64,000 bases of DNA from Paenibacillus sp. FSL K6-0276 (GTDB taxonomy: Bacteria > Bacillota > Bacilli > Paenibacillales > Paenibacillaceae), in assembly GCF_037977235.1 (NCBI RefSeq), contig NZ_CP150276.1, positions 3,534,001 through 3,598,000 on the forward strand, given 5' to 3'. Each line of letters begins with the position of its first letter. Position 1 is the first letter of the stretch. Position numbers and translations under genes: made by a program. This document shows positions 8,341-17,442 of the stretch, piece by piece. The notes under the pieces are model-generated. The model did not search any database. It worked only from the letters and a program-made list of their open reading frames with translations, and was not told the DNA's origin.

Positions 8341-8371
8341 GAACAGAGTGAATTATGTTCGCAGGAAATTT

Positions 8372-10378
8372 TTATCCCAACACTAACTCAAAACGAGCGA
8401 AAATATCTTCTTCATACCACATCGTGAAATTAGTTCCCCATGTTGTGTTCAATAGTGTAAACGTAAATTTATTGTTGTCTTGATGGTATTTGTTGTTATA
8501 ACTTAGATTGTTATTTGTTCCGATTCCCAAAAGAGGGGCATCAATAGGTTTAATATTGATTTTTTTATCGCTACCATCGTAAATTAACTCTTCAATCATG
8601 TGTTGCAACTTATTTCCGTGACCTACCACTTCAAAAGGTGAAATAACGGTATCAATTTTACGAATCTTAGTTAAGTACGGCGAATTCAAACGTGGTGTAA
8701 TGTCAAAAGAATAAATTTCTGGATAACGAATTGCATCTTTATCCTTTAATAAAAGTGCAATTTCAACTTTATCTCCAAATTGATATTTAACCTTTACAAC
8801 TCTTGGAGCACCATACTCCTCCACAGCTCTTTGGCTATACTTTAAAGTTGCAATAATCGAATCATTTTCCTTAACTAATTTCACAAAATGTGGTGTGAAA
8901 TTTTCATTCAATTGAATGCGTTTTTGAATTTCCATTCCTGGCTTTAAGAAGTCAATTGCCCACCAATTATGTTGTAATTCACGCAAATAGTTGCAACGTA
9001 GGTTATCATAGTCATTTTGCCCAGCAATTGTATAGCTCAGAACCCCGAGTTTGTTGTCCTGATCAAAGTAAAGTGTTCCATCCTTTTCTAAGTGGTTAAT
9101 TGAACCATCGCTAGCAAACATAACTTGATACCCGTTTACCGAAATCAATTCTTCCAAACCACATTCAATACCTTGGTTTTCAAAGATATGATATGGAACT
9201 TCGATAAGTTTTTTAATGTTATTTTGATCTTTAGGCTCCAAACAAGCTATTGCACGATCAACGTTCTTGCGTTGTTCTTTCCATGAAGACTCATAAAATT
9301 TGTACGAACGATCAGTCCACTCATTATAAGTGAATTGCATTTCGCCAACAGTTGCATCTTTAACAATTCCATAAGCGTAGGTTAAATCAAGATCGGTAAT
9401 TTGGTCTAAACTACGCGCTCGTTGGAAGTCTTTCTTTTCATAATTCATATAGTCACTGAAATAGCGTTTGATATCCATTCCGCAAGTATGCTCTGGAACT
9501 AACATCGCATAGAAATTAGCATCATCATTTTCTATTTTGTTATCAGACATGTAATTAGTTAAAATCCGATAATCACGAATGATTTTCGGATCAGACATCA
9601 TTCCGTGAATCCATGTGTCCCCAATCTCCTCTGTAATAACTGGCAGTTGGTCACGTACTTCCCAAATTTCATTTGCAAACTGATCCATTGAAGTCATTTC
9701 AAGCTCATAGTCTGGATACTCATTCGCCATTTTTGACAAAAAGACGTTAATTTTCTCTTTTGTTCCTGGACCACTATTATCATGAGTATGCATAAACGCC
9801 AGCTTGTTATCCATGCAATCAATTCCGATTACGCCACCATAGTCGTCTGAATAAGAGACAATTATCTCACTTTCGCCATTCTTCCATAGAAATGTATCTG
9901 GAACTTCCGGAATTGAGCTCGAGCCATTTACACCAATGTGTAGGAATTTAATTCCTTGACGATATAACTCATCAACAATCCCGATAGTATGTCCTGGGAC
10001 GTCAGTCATCTTTGCGCTTGTTGTTTTGTATCCATAACGAGCATCTAACTTCTTTGAGATTGAAGTCATGTAATGTAAAGTTTGAGGTGTCATAGTTTCA
10101 GATTCAAACGTACACGGGATTGCGTGCCAGCGAATGTAACCTTTCTTTATGGCGCCGTCTAGCTTTTCACAAGCTTCTTCATCCATGTTTTTGAAGTAAT
10201 ATTCAATAATAAAGCTACCTGTTGTCCAAACAAAGTCTTTGCCCTCTTTTCTTAAGTCTTCAGCTAAAGTGATTGCGTTTTGAATGTAATCATGGCAATA
10301 CTTGTGCAATACATTTTCTGCTAAATCGGTAAAACCAATGTCAAAATGAGTTTTGTTTACCACATAGATTTTTTTCAT
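8372..10378 (-). CDS. DUF5054-type glycoside hydrolase-like protein
   Basis: The 668-residue protein begins MKKIYVVNKTHFDIGFTDLA, a strand with HFD like the first metal-site motif of GH38-type alpha-mannosidase folds. KMTDVPGHTIGIVDEL and IGVNGSSSIPEVPDTFLWKN follow, and a beta-rich C-terminal half. It fits the DUF5054 group of mannosidase-like proteins; the sugar substrate is unknown. No signal peptide is seen, so it is cytosolic. I start at 10378 rather than the upstream ATG, which lacks a ribosome site; the site before 10378 is itself weak. It is far larger than any other gene in the array and lies between two IS110-family elements. Confidence 0.7.
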   Translation of the reverse strand: MKKIYVVNKTHFDIGFTDLAENVLHKYCHDYIQNAITLAEDLRKEGKDFVWTTGSFIIEYYFKNMDEEACEKLDGAIKKGYIRWHAIPCTFESETMTPQTLHYMTSISKKLDARYGYKTTSAKMTDVPGHTIGIVDELYRQGIKFLHIGVNGSSSIPEVPDTFLWKNGESEIIVSYSDDYGGVIGIDCMDNKLAFMHTHDNSGPGTKEKINVFLSKMANEYPDYELEMTSMDQFANEIWEVRDQLPVITEEIGDTWIHGMMSDPKIIRDYRILTNYMSDNKIENDDANFYAMLVPEHTCGMDIKRYFSDYMNYEKKDFQRARSLDQITDLDLTYAYGIVKDATVGEMQFTYNEWTDRSYKFYESSWKEQRKNVDRAIACLEPKDQNNIKKLIEVPYHIFENQGIECGLEELISVNGYQVMFASDGSINHLEKDGTLYFDQDNKLGVLSYTIAGQNDYDNLRCNYLRELQHNWWAIDFLKPGMEIQKRIQLNENFTPHFVKLVKENDSIIATLKYSQRAVEEYGAPRVVKVKYQFGDKVEIALLLKDKDAIRYPEIYSFDITPRLNSPYLTKIRKIDTVISPFEVVGHGNKLQHMIEELIYDGSDKKINIKPIDAPLLGIGTNNNLSYNNKYHQDNNKFTFTLLNTTWGTNFTMWYEEDIFARFELVLG

Positions 10379-10714
10379 TTCTATAATCACGCCTCTCTTA
10401 GTCATAATACGTCGTGAAATAATTGCTTTCAGGCTTTTACTCCACTTTTGTTTTTACAAGGTTCGGCCATTCCAATTCGGACTCTGAATCATGATCTCTC
10501 ATAAAACACCTCTTAATAATTAATTATTGGTATTTCACTTAACATCTCCGCATATATATAATAGCTCATTCCATACGTCTAGTATTTATTTTATACGGAC
10601 ACATCTTTATAAAATCCTGACATTTTAATGTGTCTACCACCTGTTTCATACGATAAAATCTGATAAAACCAAATCAATCGCGAAAAAGTCATTAATACTC
10701 TAATTGAATTGTTT

Positions 10715-10736
10715 AATTAAACTGCCTCTATGAAGA
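10715..10736. repeat. Left half of a core 1 split by an IS
   Basis: TTTAATTAAACTGCC, matching the left arm and spacer of core 1; the other half is at 12531. 10379-10714 otherwise holds only the likely promoter region of the hydrolase gene. Confidence 0.55.
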
Positions 10737-12536
10737 AAGCATTAGCTCTCATTTTCTCCTGTTTTCTTAAGTTTTCATAGCATCATTGGTATTTGAGCAT
10801 TTGAATACTGGAATAGGGATGAATTATTAGGATAATTTTGGATATGTGGAGAAAAAACGATCCGTATATCTTAACCACTCATATCCAAAAAGTGGCAATA
10901 GATGTAGTTATGGTCGCACTGATGGATGTCCACATATTTCATGGAGGTCTACCCTCCCAAATCTCACAGAGTCTTCGCTCTAAAATTCCTTCGTCCAACC
11001 TTACCATGATGTGGATGTCAGTTATGCTGCCCGACAGGATCTTTGTCCGTATTATAGTTGTTTTACTGACTAATCCGTGCTTCAAATGTGGTTACCTGCT
11101 ACTTTACTTCAAGAATTATTCAAAAGAAACATAAGCTACTCTCGTTAGTTCTGCCATATGGGGAATATCCCTTAACATATGCTCTTCACTGAATTCATAC
11201 TGCTTCTTGCCAATCGTAAACAGAATCCGTATAAGCTTATTACATATTGCGATCAGGGACTGCATTTTCTTCAAAGGATTATTTGACCGTGTTGTAAAAT
11301 ATTGATGTAAAGCCTTGAATGCACTATTCTTAGCGACTAAAGGCATGGCTACTCGAAAGAAAAGCGCCCTGAGTGCTTTTCTCCCTCTCTTTGTAATCTT
11401 TGTTTGTCCCTTATGCTTTCCAGACGTATTCTCCCTCAGACTCAGCCCAGCTAATTTTATGATCTGCTTAGGATGAGAGTAATAACTGAGGTCTCCTACC
11501 TCTGAAAAGAAGCCTGCAACCGTATCTCTACCAATACCCGTAATCGCTAACATTTGTTCAACACCTGGAATCTGTTCAAGTAAACCATCTATATTTGAAT
11601 CCAGTTCTTCGAATCTATTATTTATGAGTTCATACTTATCTATTAACGTGCGTAACTCTAATTTAGCCATTGTCGAACCCTCAAGAATGCCAATCGAATG
11701 ACTTGCTGCTTCTTTGAGTTCAGATATTCTACTGAGTCCAACCGCACGGCTAACAGCTTTTCTGAGATGCGTTAAGATCTCATGATCGGAAATCTTGCTT
11801 AATTCATGTGGTAATACATTTAGCCTTAAAAGCTGTAATGCCGACTTTCCTTCCCAGTCTTTAAATACGGTAAGAAACTCAGGGAAGAAGCGATCTAGCC
11901 AGTTGTGGATTTGTCCTTGAACCGCTTGTAGGTCAACAGATAGAAGATCTCGTATCTTTTTCGCCACTCGAAGTTCTGCGTACACTCCCTGTGGAATATT
12001 GGGTACAGCATATCTCCCATCTTTGACTAACTGTGCAATTACCCTAGCATCTTTCACATCATTTTTTGTAGGTGAATTGTCGTCTAGCTCCTTGCTCTTC
12101 TTTACATGCATCGGGTTTACTACGACAAATTGAATACGTTGTTCTTTAAGAAAGTGAGCTAGATTGAGCCAGTAGTGACCTGTTGGTTCCATTCCTACAA
12201 TTACTTTTTCCATTCCTTGATCTTTCATTAGTTGTTGAATCCAACCTAGAAAGTGATTGAAATCTGAGTTCGTATTTTCAAAATGGAAAGCCTTCTTGAA
12301 CTCCTGCCCTCTAAAATCCTGTGCGCGTGCAACGTGCTTGTACTTAGCGATATCTACGCCAACTATTAGCGTTTGAGAAGTAATTTGAGCTATCTTCTCA
12401 TTTTGGTTATAATTCATATTATCTGCCTCCTGATATTCGAATTCGTCCCTTTTGCTGGCCAGCTTAGGACAATTCTTATGATATCAAGAGGTCTTTTATT
12501 GTTCAAACGTCATTCTTACTCATTACAGGAATGCTG
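10736..12536 (-). mobile_element. IS110/IS1111-type insertion sequence in core 1
   Basis: Inferred from the split core: AAACTGCC at the left and TGCCTGTTAGCG at the right. The minus-strand transposase leaves about 380 nt of non-coding sequence behind its stop. On the minus strand this tail holds CGGGCAGCAT, identical to the complement of the core, as expected for a 3' guide RNA. Exact ends are uncertain. Confidence 0.6.
11116..12417 (-). CDS. IS110-family transposase (DEDD recombinase), intact
   Basis: The 433-residue protein has VGVDIAKYKHVARAQ (Asp), VIVGMEPTGHYWLNLAHFL (Glu) and PTKNDVKDARVIAQL (Asp pair). The C-terminal domain has ITGIGRDTVAGFFSEVGDL and NTSGKHKGQTKITKRGRKAL with the candidate serine. 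It is full length and related to the 6539 transposase but clearly a separate lineage. AGGAGG precedes the ATG by about 8 nt. Activity appears possible. Confidence 0.9.
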   Translation of the reverse strand: MNYNQNEKIAQITSQTLIVGVDIAKYKHVARAQDFRGQEFKKAFHFENTNSDFNHFLGWIQQLMKDQGMEKVIVGMEPTGHYWLNLAHFLKEQRIQFVVVNPMHVKKSKELDDNSPTKNDVKDARVIAQLVKDGRYAVPNIPQGVYAELRVAKKIRDLLSVDLQAVQGQIHNWLDRFFPEFLTVFKDWEGKSALQLLRLNVLPHELSKISDHEILTHLRKAVSRAVGLSRISELKEAASHSIGILEGSTMAKLELRTLIDKYELINNRFEELDSNIDGLLEQIPGVEQMLAITGIGRDTVAGFFSEVGDLSYYSHPKQIIKLAGLSLRENTSGKHKGQTKITKRGRKALRALFFRVAMPLVAKNSAFKALHQYFTTRSNNPLKKMQSLIAICNKLIRILFTIGKKQYEFSEEHMLRDIPHMAELTRVAYVSFE

Positions 12537-12552
12537 CCTGTTAGCGTAATGA
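12531..12552. repeat. Right half of split core 1
   Basis: ATGCTGCCTGTTAGCGTAATG. A weak core-2-like AGCTATCTATC follows near 12569. Confidence 0.55.
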
Positions 12553-12595
12553 CGCAACGTCCATATATAGCTATCTATCTTATCGAGAACAAAAA

Positions 12596-12620
12596 AAAGC
12601 CCATCTCAGGGATGGGCTTT
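12596..12620. terminator. Bidirectional terminator hairpin
   Basis: AAAGCCCATC tcagg GATGGGCTTT with an A-run on the left side. Confidence 0.7.
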
Positions 12621-12639
12621 GGTTTACGTTAACTGTAAT

Positions 12640-13115
12640 TCAGCATTGCTTTGTGCAAGAAAAAACGAGAAGGACTCTTTCACTCGGTGATGATAAAAGT
12701 CATCCAGCTCGAAAGGTCTCAGATTTTTAAGAAGTCTTAGTTCAGATGTCCGGCTTATTTCTTGAGTAAGATCAGCAAGCAAGCTCCGAACGCTGGAAAT
12801 CTACCATAATTGAACTCATTCGGTACGGCATGTAACATACGTACATAATCTCCACCTTCAGCAATGTGGCACCCATTTGAACATGTGCGAGCCGCAGGCG
12901 GCTTCATTCGGAAGCTCCATGAGCGTGAGCTGCAACTGCTCGATGATAACTGCATAATACTTTGTATAAACAAGTTGGATATCGGACATCATAATTATCG
13001 ACGGCGCGAAGAGAGGTGTGGTTCCATTGAACCTTTTGGTGCAAAAACTACAAGAGGAATTAATCCACTCAGCATAGAGGCGGAGGTGTGTGTCAAAGAC
13101 TATTCTCTGTAAACG
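12640..13115 (-). pseudogene. Degraded coding remnants, unidentified
   Basis: Reading leftward, successive pieces such as LRPFELDDFYHHRVKESFSF (12640-12780) and a longer upstream stretch look protein-like but lie in different frames broken by stops. I do not recognise a family. It is best seen as a decayed cassette gene. 13119-13470 contains only a terminator. Confidence 0.35.
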
Positions 13116-13287
13116 CACATTTTAAGCAAACTCGTTGGATGGTTGTTATCAGCAGCCACTAATGAAAATGACTTAATCGGTTAATGATGAGCCTTATGAA
13201 ATTGTGACCGATTGATCATTGTTACTCCATGTTTCTTTTGTCTTTAGTGTGATTTGATCGACTCAACCAATATTAGCCGCCGTCATT

Positions 13288-13313
13288 AGAAGGAGCTCTC
13301 AAAAGCTCCTTCT
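13288..13313. terminator. Terminator hairpin
   Basis: AGAAGGAGCT tcaaa-like loop AGCTCCTTCT, followed by TTTTTATTTATTTTT. Confidence 0.75.
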
Positions 13314-13472
13314 TTTTATTTATTTTTAACAAAGATCAGGTATTAGGAAGGGTGATATTAATTGAATACCAGCCCCTCACCACTGGCACGCCAGTCTAAA
13401 ACTTTTTTTCTTAATCTAATAATTTATTTTCCGAGTTTATCAAGACCTAAATTTATAAATTTCAGTCATAAC

Positions 13473-13547
13473 AAAGGGTTCCGCATATTAGTCATGTATA
13501 ATATGTGGAACCCTTTATATTTAACTATCGTGTCCCGTTAGCTTAAT
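13473..13547. repeat. attC-like junction (core 1 not recognisable)
   Basis: Hairpin AAAGGGTTCC/GGAACCCTTT (13473-13516), then core 2 CTATCGTGTCCCGTTAGC (13525-13542). Confidence 0.75.
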
Positions 13548-14208
13548 CAGTGAAAAATTTATTAGATCTATTAGCGTGATAAAAATAAACTTGCCCCGCA
13601 GACTGCGAAAGCAGCTCATTTCTTAGATATATCCCAGAACCATCATCAATCCCATAACCAATAGAAAGATTGGTTCTCGAAAGTGCTAGTAGTAAGTTCT
13701 TTTCTTCGTTCCATTTTGAGAAATGTGCACATATCACGAAATTATTTACCAATCCGAGACCTTTTAAAAATAGCTGCTCATTTTTTCTGTTATCAACAGG
13801 TGATATCACACAAACATTTGGGCTTATTAAAGCTCCCGCTGAAAAACCCGCAATAGGAATGCCTTGTAAGTACAGTTCTTTCAACAAGTCTCCCAGTTCC
13901 GTTTCAACTATGTATTCCCTGTAAAGTTCTGTATCACCGCCACAAATAATTACTCCCGTAGATGAACGAAGCTGTTCTTTTAATTCAATTGATGGTGATG
14001 AGGTCAATTTTAAATATTCAAAATTCATTACGCCATACCGTTCTAATAAGTCTGTATATTTAGGCATGTATTCCTTCCAACCGTCTTGTTCAATAAACAT
14101 TATTGCTACCTTGTTTGAGCCATTAGATGATAAATTCGCGAACTTTTCACCTAAACTTTCATTGAATGGTGCCCCTCCGCCAAATAAAAACAAGTGTTTT
14201 TCTGTCAT
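13543..14208 (-). CDS. Peptidase E-like serine peptidase (family S51)
   Basis: The 221-residue protein starts MTEKHLFLFGGGAPFNESLG. It has IICGGDTELYREYI and the nucleophile elbow GIPIAGFSAGALISP with the catalytic serine, then CAHFSKWNEEKNL with a candidate histidine. This is the S51 fold (peptidase E, cyanophycinase); it probably cleaves small aspartyl dipeptides or a related bond. The length is usual. The TAA stop is made from the TTA of core 2 (GTTAGCTTAA), so the recombination site supplies the end of the gene. Confidence 0.85.
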   Translation of the reverse strand: MTEKHLFLFGGGAPFNESLGEKFANLSSNGSNKVAIMFIEQDGWKEYMPKYTDLLERYGVMNFEYLKLTSSPSIELKEQLRSSTGVIICGGDTELYREYIVETELGDLLKELYLQGIPIAGFSAGALISPNVCVISPVDNRKNEQLFLKGLGLVNNFVICAHFSKWNEEKNLLLALSRTNLSIGYGIDDGSGIYLRNELLSQSAGQVYFYHANRSNKFFTD

Positions 14209-14242
14209 TTATATCCCATCCCCTTCGAAACAATTATATTCC

Positions 14243-14320
14243 TTAGGCTAACTCCCCGATAGTTTAGCGGGAGCCGTTTAGCTAGCAGCCTGCTTACATA
14301 GAGCTCTCGTTTCCCGTTAG
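14243..14320. repeat. attC-like junction
   Basis: Core 1 variant GCTAACTCCCCGATAG, an imperfect hairpin (14266-14292), core 2 GAGCTCTCGTTTCCCGTTAG. Element E3 is inserted directly after it. Confidence 0.7.
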
Positions 14321-14702
14321 CCATACATGCAGCCCAAGAGCGGGCTGCACCACAGAGGATGAAAATGGATACCTCTGTCTATACTGTTTGTACGGCTGGC
14401 GAAGAAGGTCGATAAGCTATCGTGCCATAGAGCCCAACCGTTAGTCTGACTCCGACCACCACGGTGCATCACAGAATGTCGCACCCTATATGGGTAGCAC
14501 TCATGGGGGATTAATCCTTTTTGGGTGTTGCACCAGCCTTGCCTTTTTGTTTGTTGTCTATATGATGTTTTTTGTGCTTAAAAGATCTAACAATCTCTAT
14601 ATGATTACTCAAGAGGCTCAACCTTTTTTTAAAAAGTGTTATTCTTAGTCTGTTTTATTATGCTCTTTTTCAGGTTTTGAGCTAATTTAATTTTCATGGG
14701 AG
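14321..14702 (+). mobile_element. IS110-type non-autonomous element E3
   Basis: 382 bp, ends CCATACATG and CATGGGAG. Target loop: TAAGCTA 14413-14419 and CCGTTAG 14438-14444. Donor loop: CATGGGGG 14512-14519, one wobble from the end. The right flank CTTAATAA is exactly what TAAGCTA predicts (TAG then CTTA). Confidence 0.85.
14351..14540 (+). ncRNA. Candidate bridge RNA of E3
   Basis: Second flavour of the RNA. The donor inner hairpin is ACCCTATATGGGT instead of CTCCCTTTTGGGA, keeping the pairing while changing sequence, a sign of selection on structure. Confidence 0.7.
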
Positions 14703-14791
14703 CTTAATAACTGTTATCAGAAGTCATTGCCATCATTGAACAAGCTACGCTAATTCTTTAATAGCCCTTCCCACTCATCTATGGATAATTT

Positions 14792-15118
14792 TCATGTAAT
14801 ATTCTTCAAATCCACTGGCACTTCAACATAACACATAAACTCGAGCGAGTTCCCATCTGAGTCATCAAAATATACTGAAGCATTCTCTGAATACGGGCGA
14901 ACAAAAGGTACTACATTATCTCGGTTACCAAATGGAACAGGTTGAATACCCCGATCCTTTAGCCAATGAGTTGATTGCTTCAAAAATTCATAATCAACTC
15001 GAAATGCTACATGTCTAAGCGATGGATGATAAGGAGTTTTGTATTCATCACCTTCCCACAATCCAAGCCAACTTTTCTTCAATCCAGAATAAAGCAGAAT
15101 CATCATCTCTCCATGCAA
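14792..15118 (-). pseudogene. VOC (glyoxalase/bleomycin resistance) protein, N-terminally truncated
   Basis: The 108 residues include HPSLRHVAFRVDYEFLKQST, GNRDNVVPFVRPYSENASVY and FDDSDGNSLEFMCYVE, the second beta-alpha-beta-beta-beta module of a VOC protein with its metal-ligand glutamate. The first module is absent: upstream in frame there are stops before any plausible start. FosB-like or glyoxalase-like activity needs both modules, so this copy is probably dead. Confidence 0.65.
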
Positions 15119-15197
15119 TAGTCAAACCTAGTTTTTGGTAACTTTCTTTGGTTTATTGGGTTATAATTATTATAAGATAATCAGATGGGGTGATTTT

Positions 15198-15617
15198 TTG
15201 AAAAATCCTTTTAGGTATATTCTTGGAACACTCGGGGTTTTATTGGCATATACAATCGGTGCATGGCTTTACCAAAAAGGTAGCCAAGTCATATTCAACC
15301 AAACTATTTCTAATGATGAGTATAAAGGTATAGTATTTTCGACATTTTTCTTATATTTACTTATATTAGTTCCACTAATATTTCTTATTTGTTATGTAAT
15401 CGACTTGAAAGTTACTCAGAAGACTTTAAAAATATTTTTGAATATTCTTGGTTCTATTTTAGTCGGATTCATATTCCCTATTTTAGTAACTGGAGGACGA
15501 TTGACCTCTCCTGAAGGACAATTACTAATGTGTCTCTTCTTCCCCCCCACATTTCTGGTCGGAATACTATACAGTCTACTTTTTTTAAATGTGCTGACAC
15601 GAAAAAAATCTTCGTAG
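15198..15617 (+). CDS. Small integral membrane protein, unknown
   Basis: From the TTG at 15198 (GGGGTGA 5 nt upstream) the 139-residue protein starts MKNPFRYILGTLGVLLAYTI. It shows about four hydrophobic segments, including FSTFFLYLLILVPLIFLICY and FLNILGSILVGFIFPILV, and a KK-rich C-terminus. Family unknown. It is one of the few plus-strand cassette genes and faces the VOC fragment head to head. An AGGAGG/CCTCCT hairpin follows the stop. Confidence 0.6.
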   Translation: MKNPFRYILGTLGVLLAYTIGAWLYQKGSQVIFNQTISNDEYKGIVFSTFFLYLLILVPLIFLICYVIDLKVTQKTLKIFLNILGSILVGFIFPILVTGGRLTSPEGQLLMCLFFPPTFLVGILYSLLFLNVLTRKKSS

Positions 15618-15796
15618 GAGGGATTACCTCCTTCTTCTAACACTACCATACCTTTTGGTCCGTAAGGCGGTTCCAATGAATTGATAACGCTCTATATTTC
15701 GATGAAACAAACTTTTTAATCACTTTCGCTTCCTGATATACTCCGAGACATTCCTGTTCCTTGTCTCGAATTCGATATGATGAGAATTTAATAAGA

Positions 15797-15814
15797 TTCA
15801 ACTATTCTGCCCTT
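15797..15814. repeat. Core 1, left half, split by IS
   Basis: TTCAACTATTCTGCCC; the partner half TAGTTGAATAG resumes at 17395. 15618-15796 holds no gene. Confidence 0.7.
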
Positions 15815-15856
15815 TCGTATTATGAGGTCACCAGATCTTTCTGGTCGACCTTTTTT

Positions 15857-16050
15857 TTGTATGGTCGTAAGATAGCGGTAGCCGGGGATCGAACGTTTCT
15901 GCCCGTGGGACTTGGATCCCGAGAGCTATTCTGTTCATCCCCCCCTACTTGTTCAACCATGGTTAGGCTGGTTGGGACGTTGATCCCGTATCACATGCGA
16001 TAGTGTGGAAGACAAGAAGGTTAGGGGTTGCCGGTGAAAATACTACAGGA
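15857..16050 (+). ncRNA. Candidate bridge RNA, group 2 copy 1
   Basis: CTGCCCGT (15899-15906) equals the left side of the target core 1. It is followed by hairpin GGGACTTGGATCCC and AGCTATT, complementary to the AATAG at the insertion's right flank. Further on, GGCTGGTT resembles the right end GCTGGAA. Confidence 0.5.
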
Positions 16051-16058
16051 GTGATGTC

Positions 16059-17261
16059 ATGAATCCAGTCATTGGTTTGGATGTGTCCAAGGGAGAGAGC
16101 CATGCACAAGCTTTTTTAGACCGTGGAGTACCTCATGGGAAGATCTTTAGATTTAATCATGATCTAGAGGGATTATCGTCTTTTCTTAATTATGTTAGAG
16201 CAGTGGAATCAGCTGCTGGGATGAGACCTTGCATTGTAATGGAGGCAACAGGTCATTATCATAGCCCTGTTGTTCAGTTTCTGGATGAGCACCAGTATCT
16301 GTACATCGTCATTAATCCGTTAATCTCATATGAAGCCAAAAAAACTAATTTAAGACGGGTCAAGACGGATGCTGCTGATACCTATCAACTTGGGGCGCTG
16401 TTCTATAAAGAAGAGTTTGAACCCCTCAAAAAACGGGGTCAGCATCTCATGAATTTACGCTATCTAACACGACAGTATGAATCCCTAACGGGTATGTATG
16501 TTCAAGCAAAACTACAATTCCAGGCCATTCTGGATCAAGTTTTTCCCGAATACCATGGCGTGTTTGGTGACCTTTATTCGAAAGTTTCACTTCGATTTCT
16601 AGCCTTACACCCGACGTCTAAAGAAGTCCTGGATATGACTGTGGAAGAGATTACAACAACGATCCAACGTCTTACTGGACGCGGCAGATCCGTCTCATGG
16701 TGTTTGGAACGCGCTCAAATCCTAGCGGCTGCAGCAAGGCGAAATCCCTTTAAGGAGACGGCTTTTCCAAGTCATTTGATCTCCATGCAGCTGCTCATCA
16801 AATTACTTCTTCAATACCAGGACCATCTATCAGACCTTGATAAATCGATAGAGACCCTGGCTGAAGAGTTACTTGAATATGATTTAATCCAATCGATACC
16901 CGGTATCGGCACGAAAATTGCTGCAACAATTTTGGCTGAGATTGGAGAAATCGATCGGTTCGATCATGCAAAGAAGCTGGTGGCCTTTGCTGGTGTTGAT
17001 CCCAGTGTATTTGCTTCAGGTAAGTTTGTGGCAACCCAAAATCGAATCACGAAACATGGCTCGAGAAGGCTTCGTACAGCCCTGTATCAAGCTGTGCGCT
17101 GTGGTATTCGTAGTAATAGAAACAAGAAATTAAGAGCTTACTACGATAAAAAGCGTGCTGAAGGAAAGCTGTTCAAAGTAGCGGTAATTGCTTGTGTAAA
17201 CAAACTCATCCACTGGATTTTTGCCATCTTGACTTCAAAAGAAGCATTTCGTCTAGAATGA
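16059..17261 (+). CDS. IS110-family transposase, intact
   Basis: The 400-residue protein has MNPVIGLDVSKGESHAQAFL (Asp), CIVMEATGHYHSPVVQFL (Glu), and RVKTDAADTYQLGALF (Asp pair). The C-terminal domain has SIPGIGTKIAATILAEIGEI and VFASGKFVATQNRITKHGSR with the candidate serine. It is the only undamaged member of this group here; the copies at 22212 and 26508 are broken. AGGAG precedes the ATG. It could supply transposase in trans to them. Confidence 0.92.
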   Translation: MNPVIGLDVSKGESHAQAFLDRGVPHGKIFRFNHDLEGLSSFLNYVRAVESAAGMRPCIVMEATGHYHSPVVQFLDEHQYLYIVINPLISYEAKKTNLRRVKTDAADTYQLGALFYKEEFEPLKKRGQHLMNLRYLTRQYESLTGMYVQAKLQFQAILDQVFPEYHGVFGDLYSKVSLRFLALHPTSKEVLDMTVEEITTTIQRLTGRGRSVSWCLERAQILAAAARRNPFKETAFPSHLISMQLLIKLLLQYQDHLSDLDKSIETLAEELLEYDLIQSIPGIGTKIAATILAEIGEIDRFDHAKKLVAFAGVDPSVFASGKFVATQNRITKHGSRRLRTALYQAVRCGIRSNRNKKLRAYYDKKRAEGKLFKVAVIACVNKLIHWIFAILTSKEAFRLE

Positions 17262-17394
17262 GCAGCATGAAATAGAAAAAGATGAAATATATTCCTGTGC
17301 CGAAGGGGACGGTTATTTGTCATATCTTTTTTTAAGTATACCACTTCAGGAATCGGCCATTAATAATTAAATATTGACAAGCTATTAGCTGGAA

Positions 17395-17442
17395 TAGTTG
17401 AATAGCGGCAGATTTCTAAAAGGGATCTGCCGCTATTATATG
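17395..17442. repeat. Right half of core 1 with junction hairpin
   Basis: TAGTTGAATAGCGGCAGAT with hairpin AGCGGCAGAT/ATCTGCCGCT (17404-17434). A clear core 2 is missing; the recombinase stop follows at once. Confidence 0.65.

Larger units (their letters stand above)
15815..17394 (+). mobile_element. IS110-family insertion sequence, group 2, copy 1
   Basis: About 1.58 kb from TCGTATTATGAG to AGCTATTAGCTGGAA, inserted in core 1. A terminator-like hairpin (CACCAG/CTGG plus T-run) lies at the left end, then a roughly 200-nt non-coding leader and an intact transposase gene. Confidence 0.8.
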
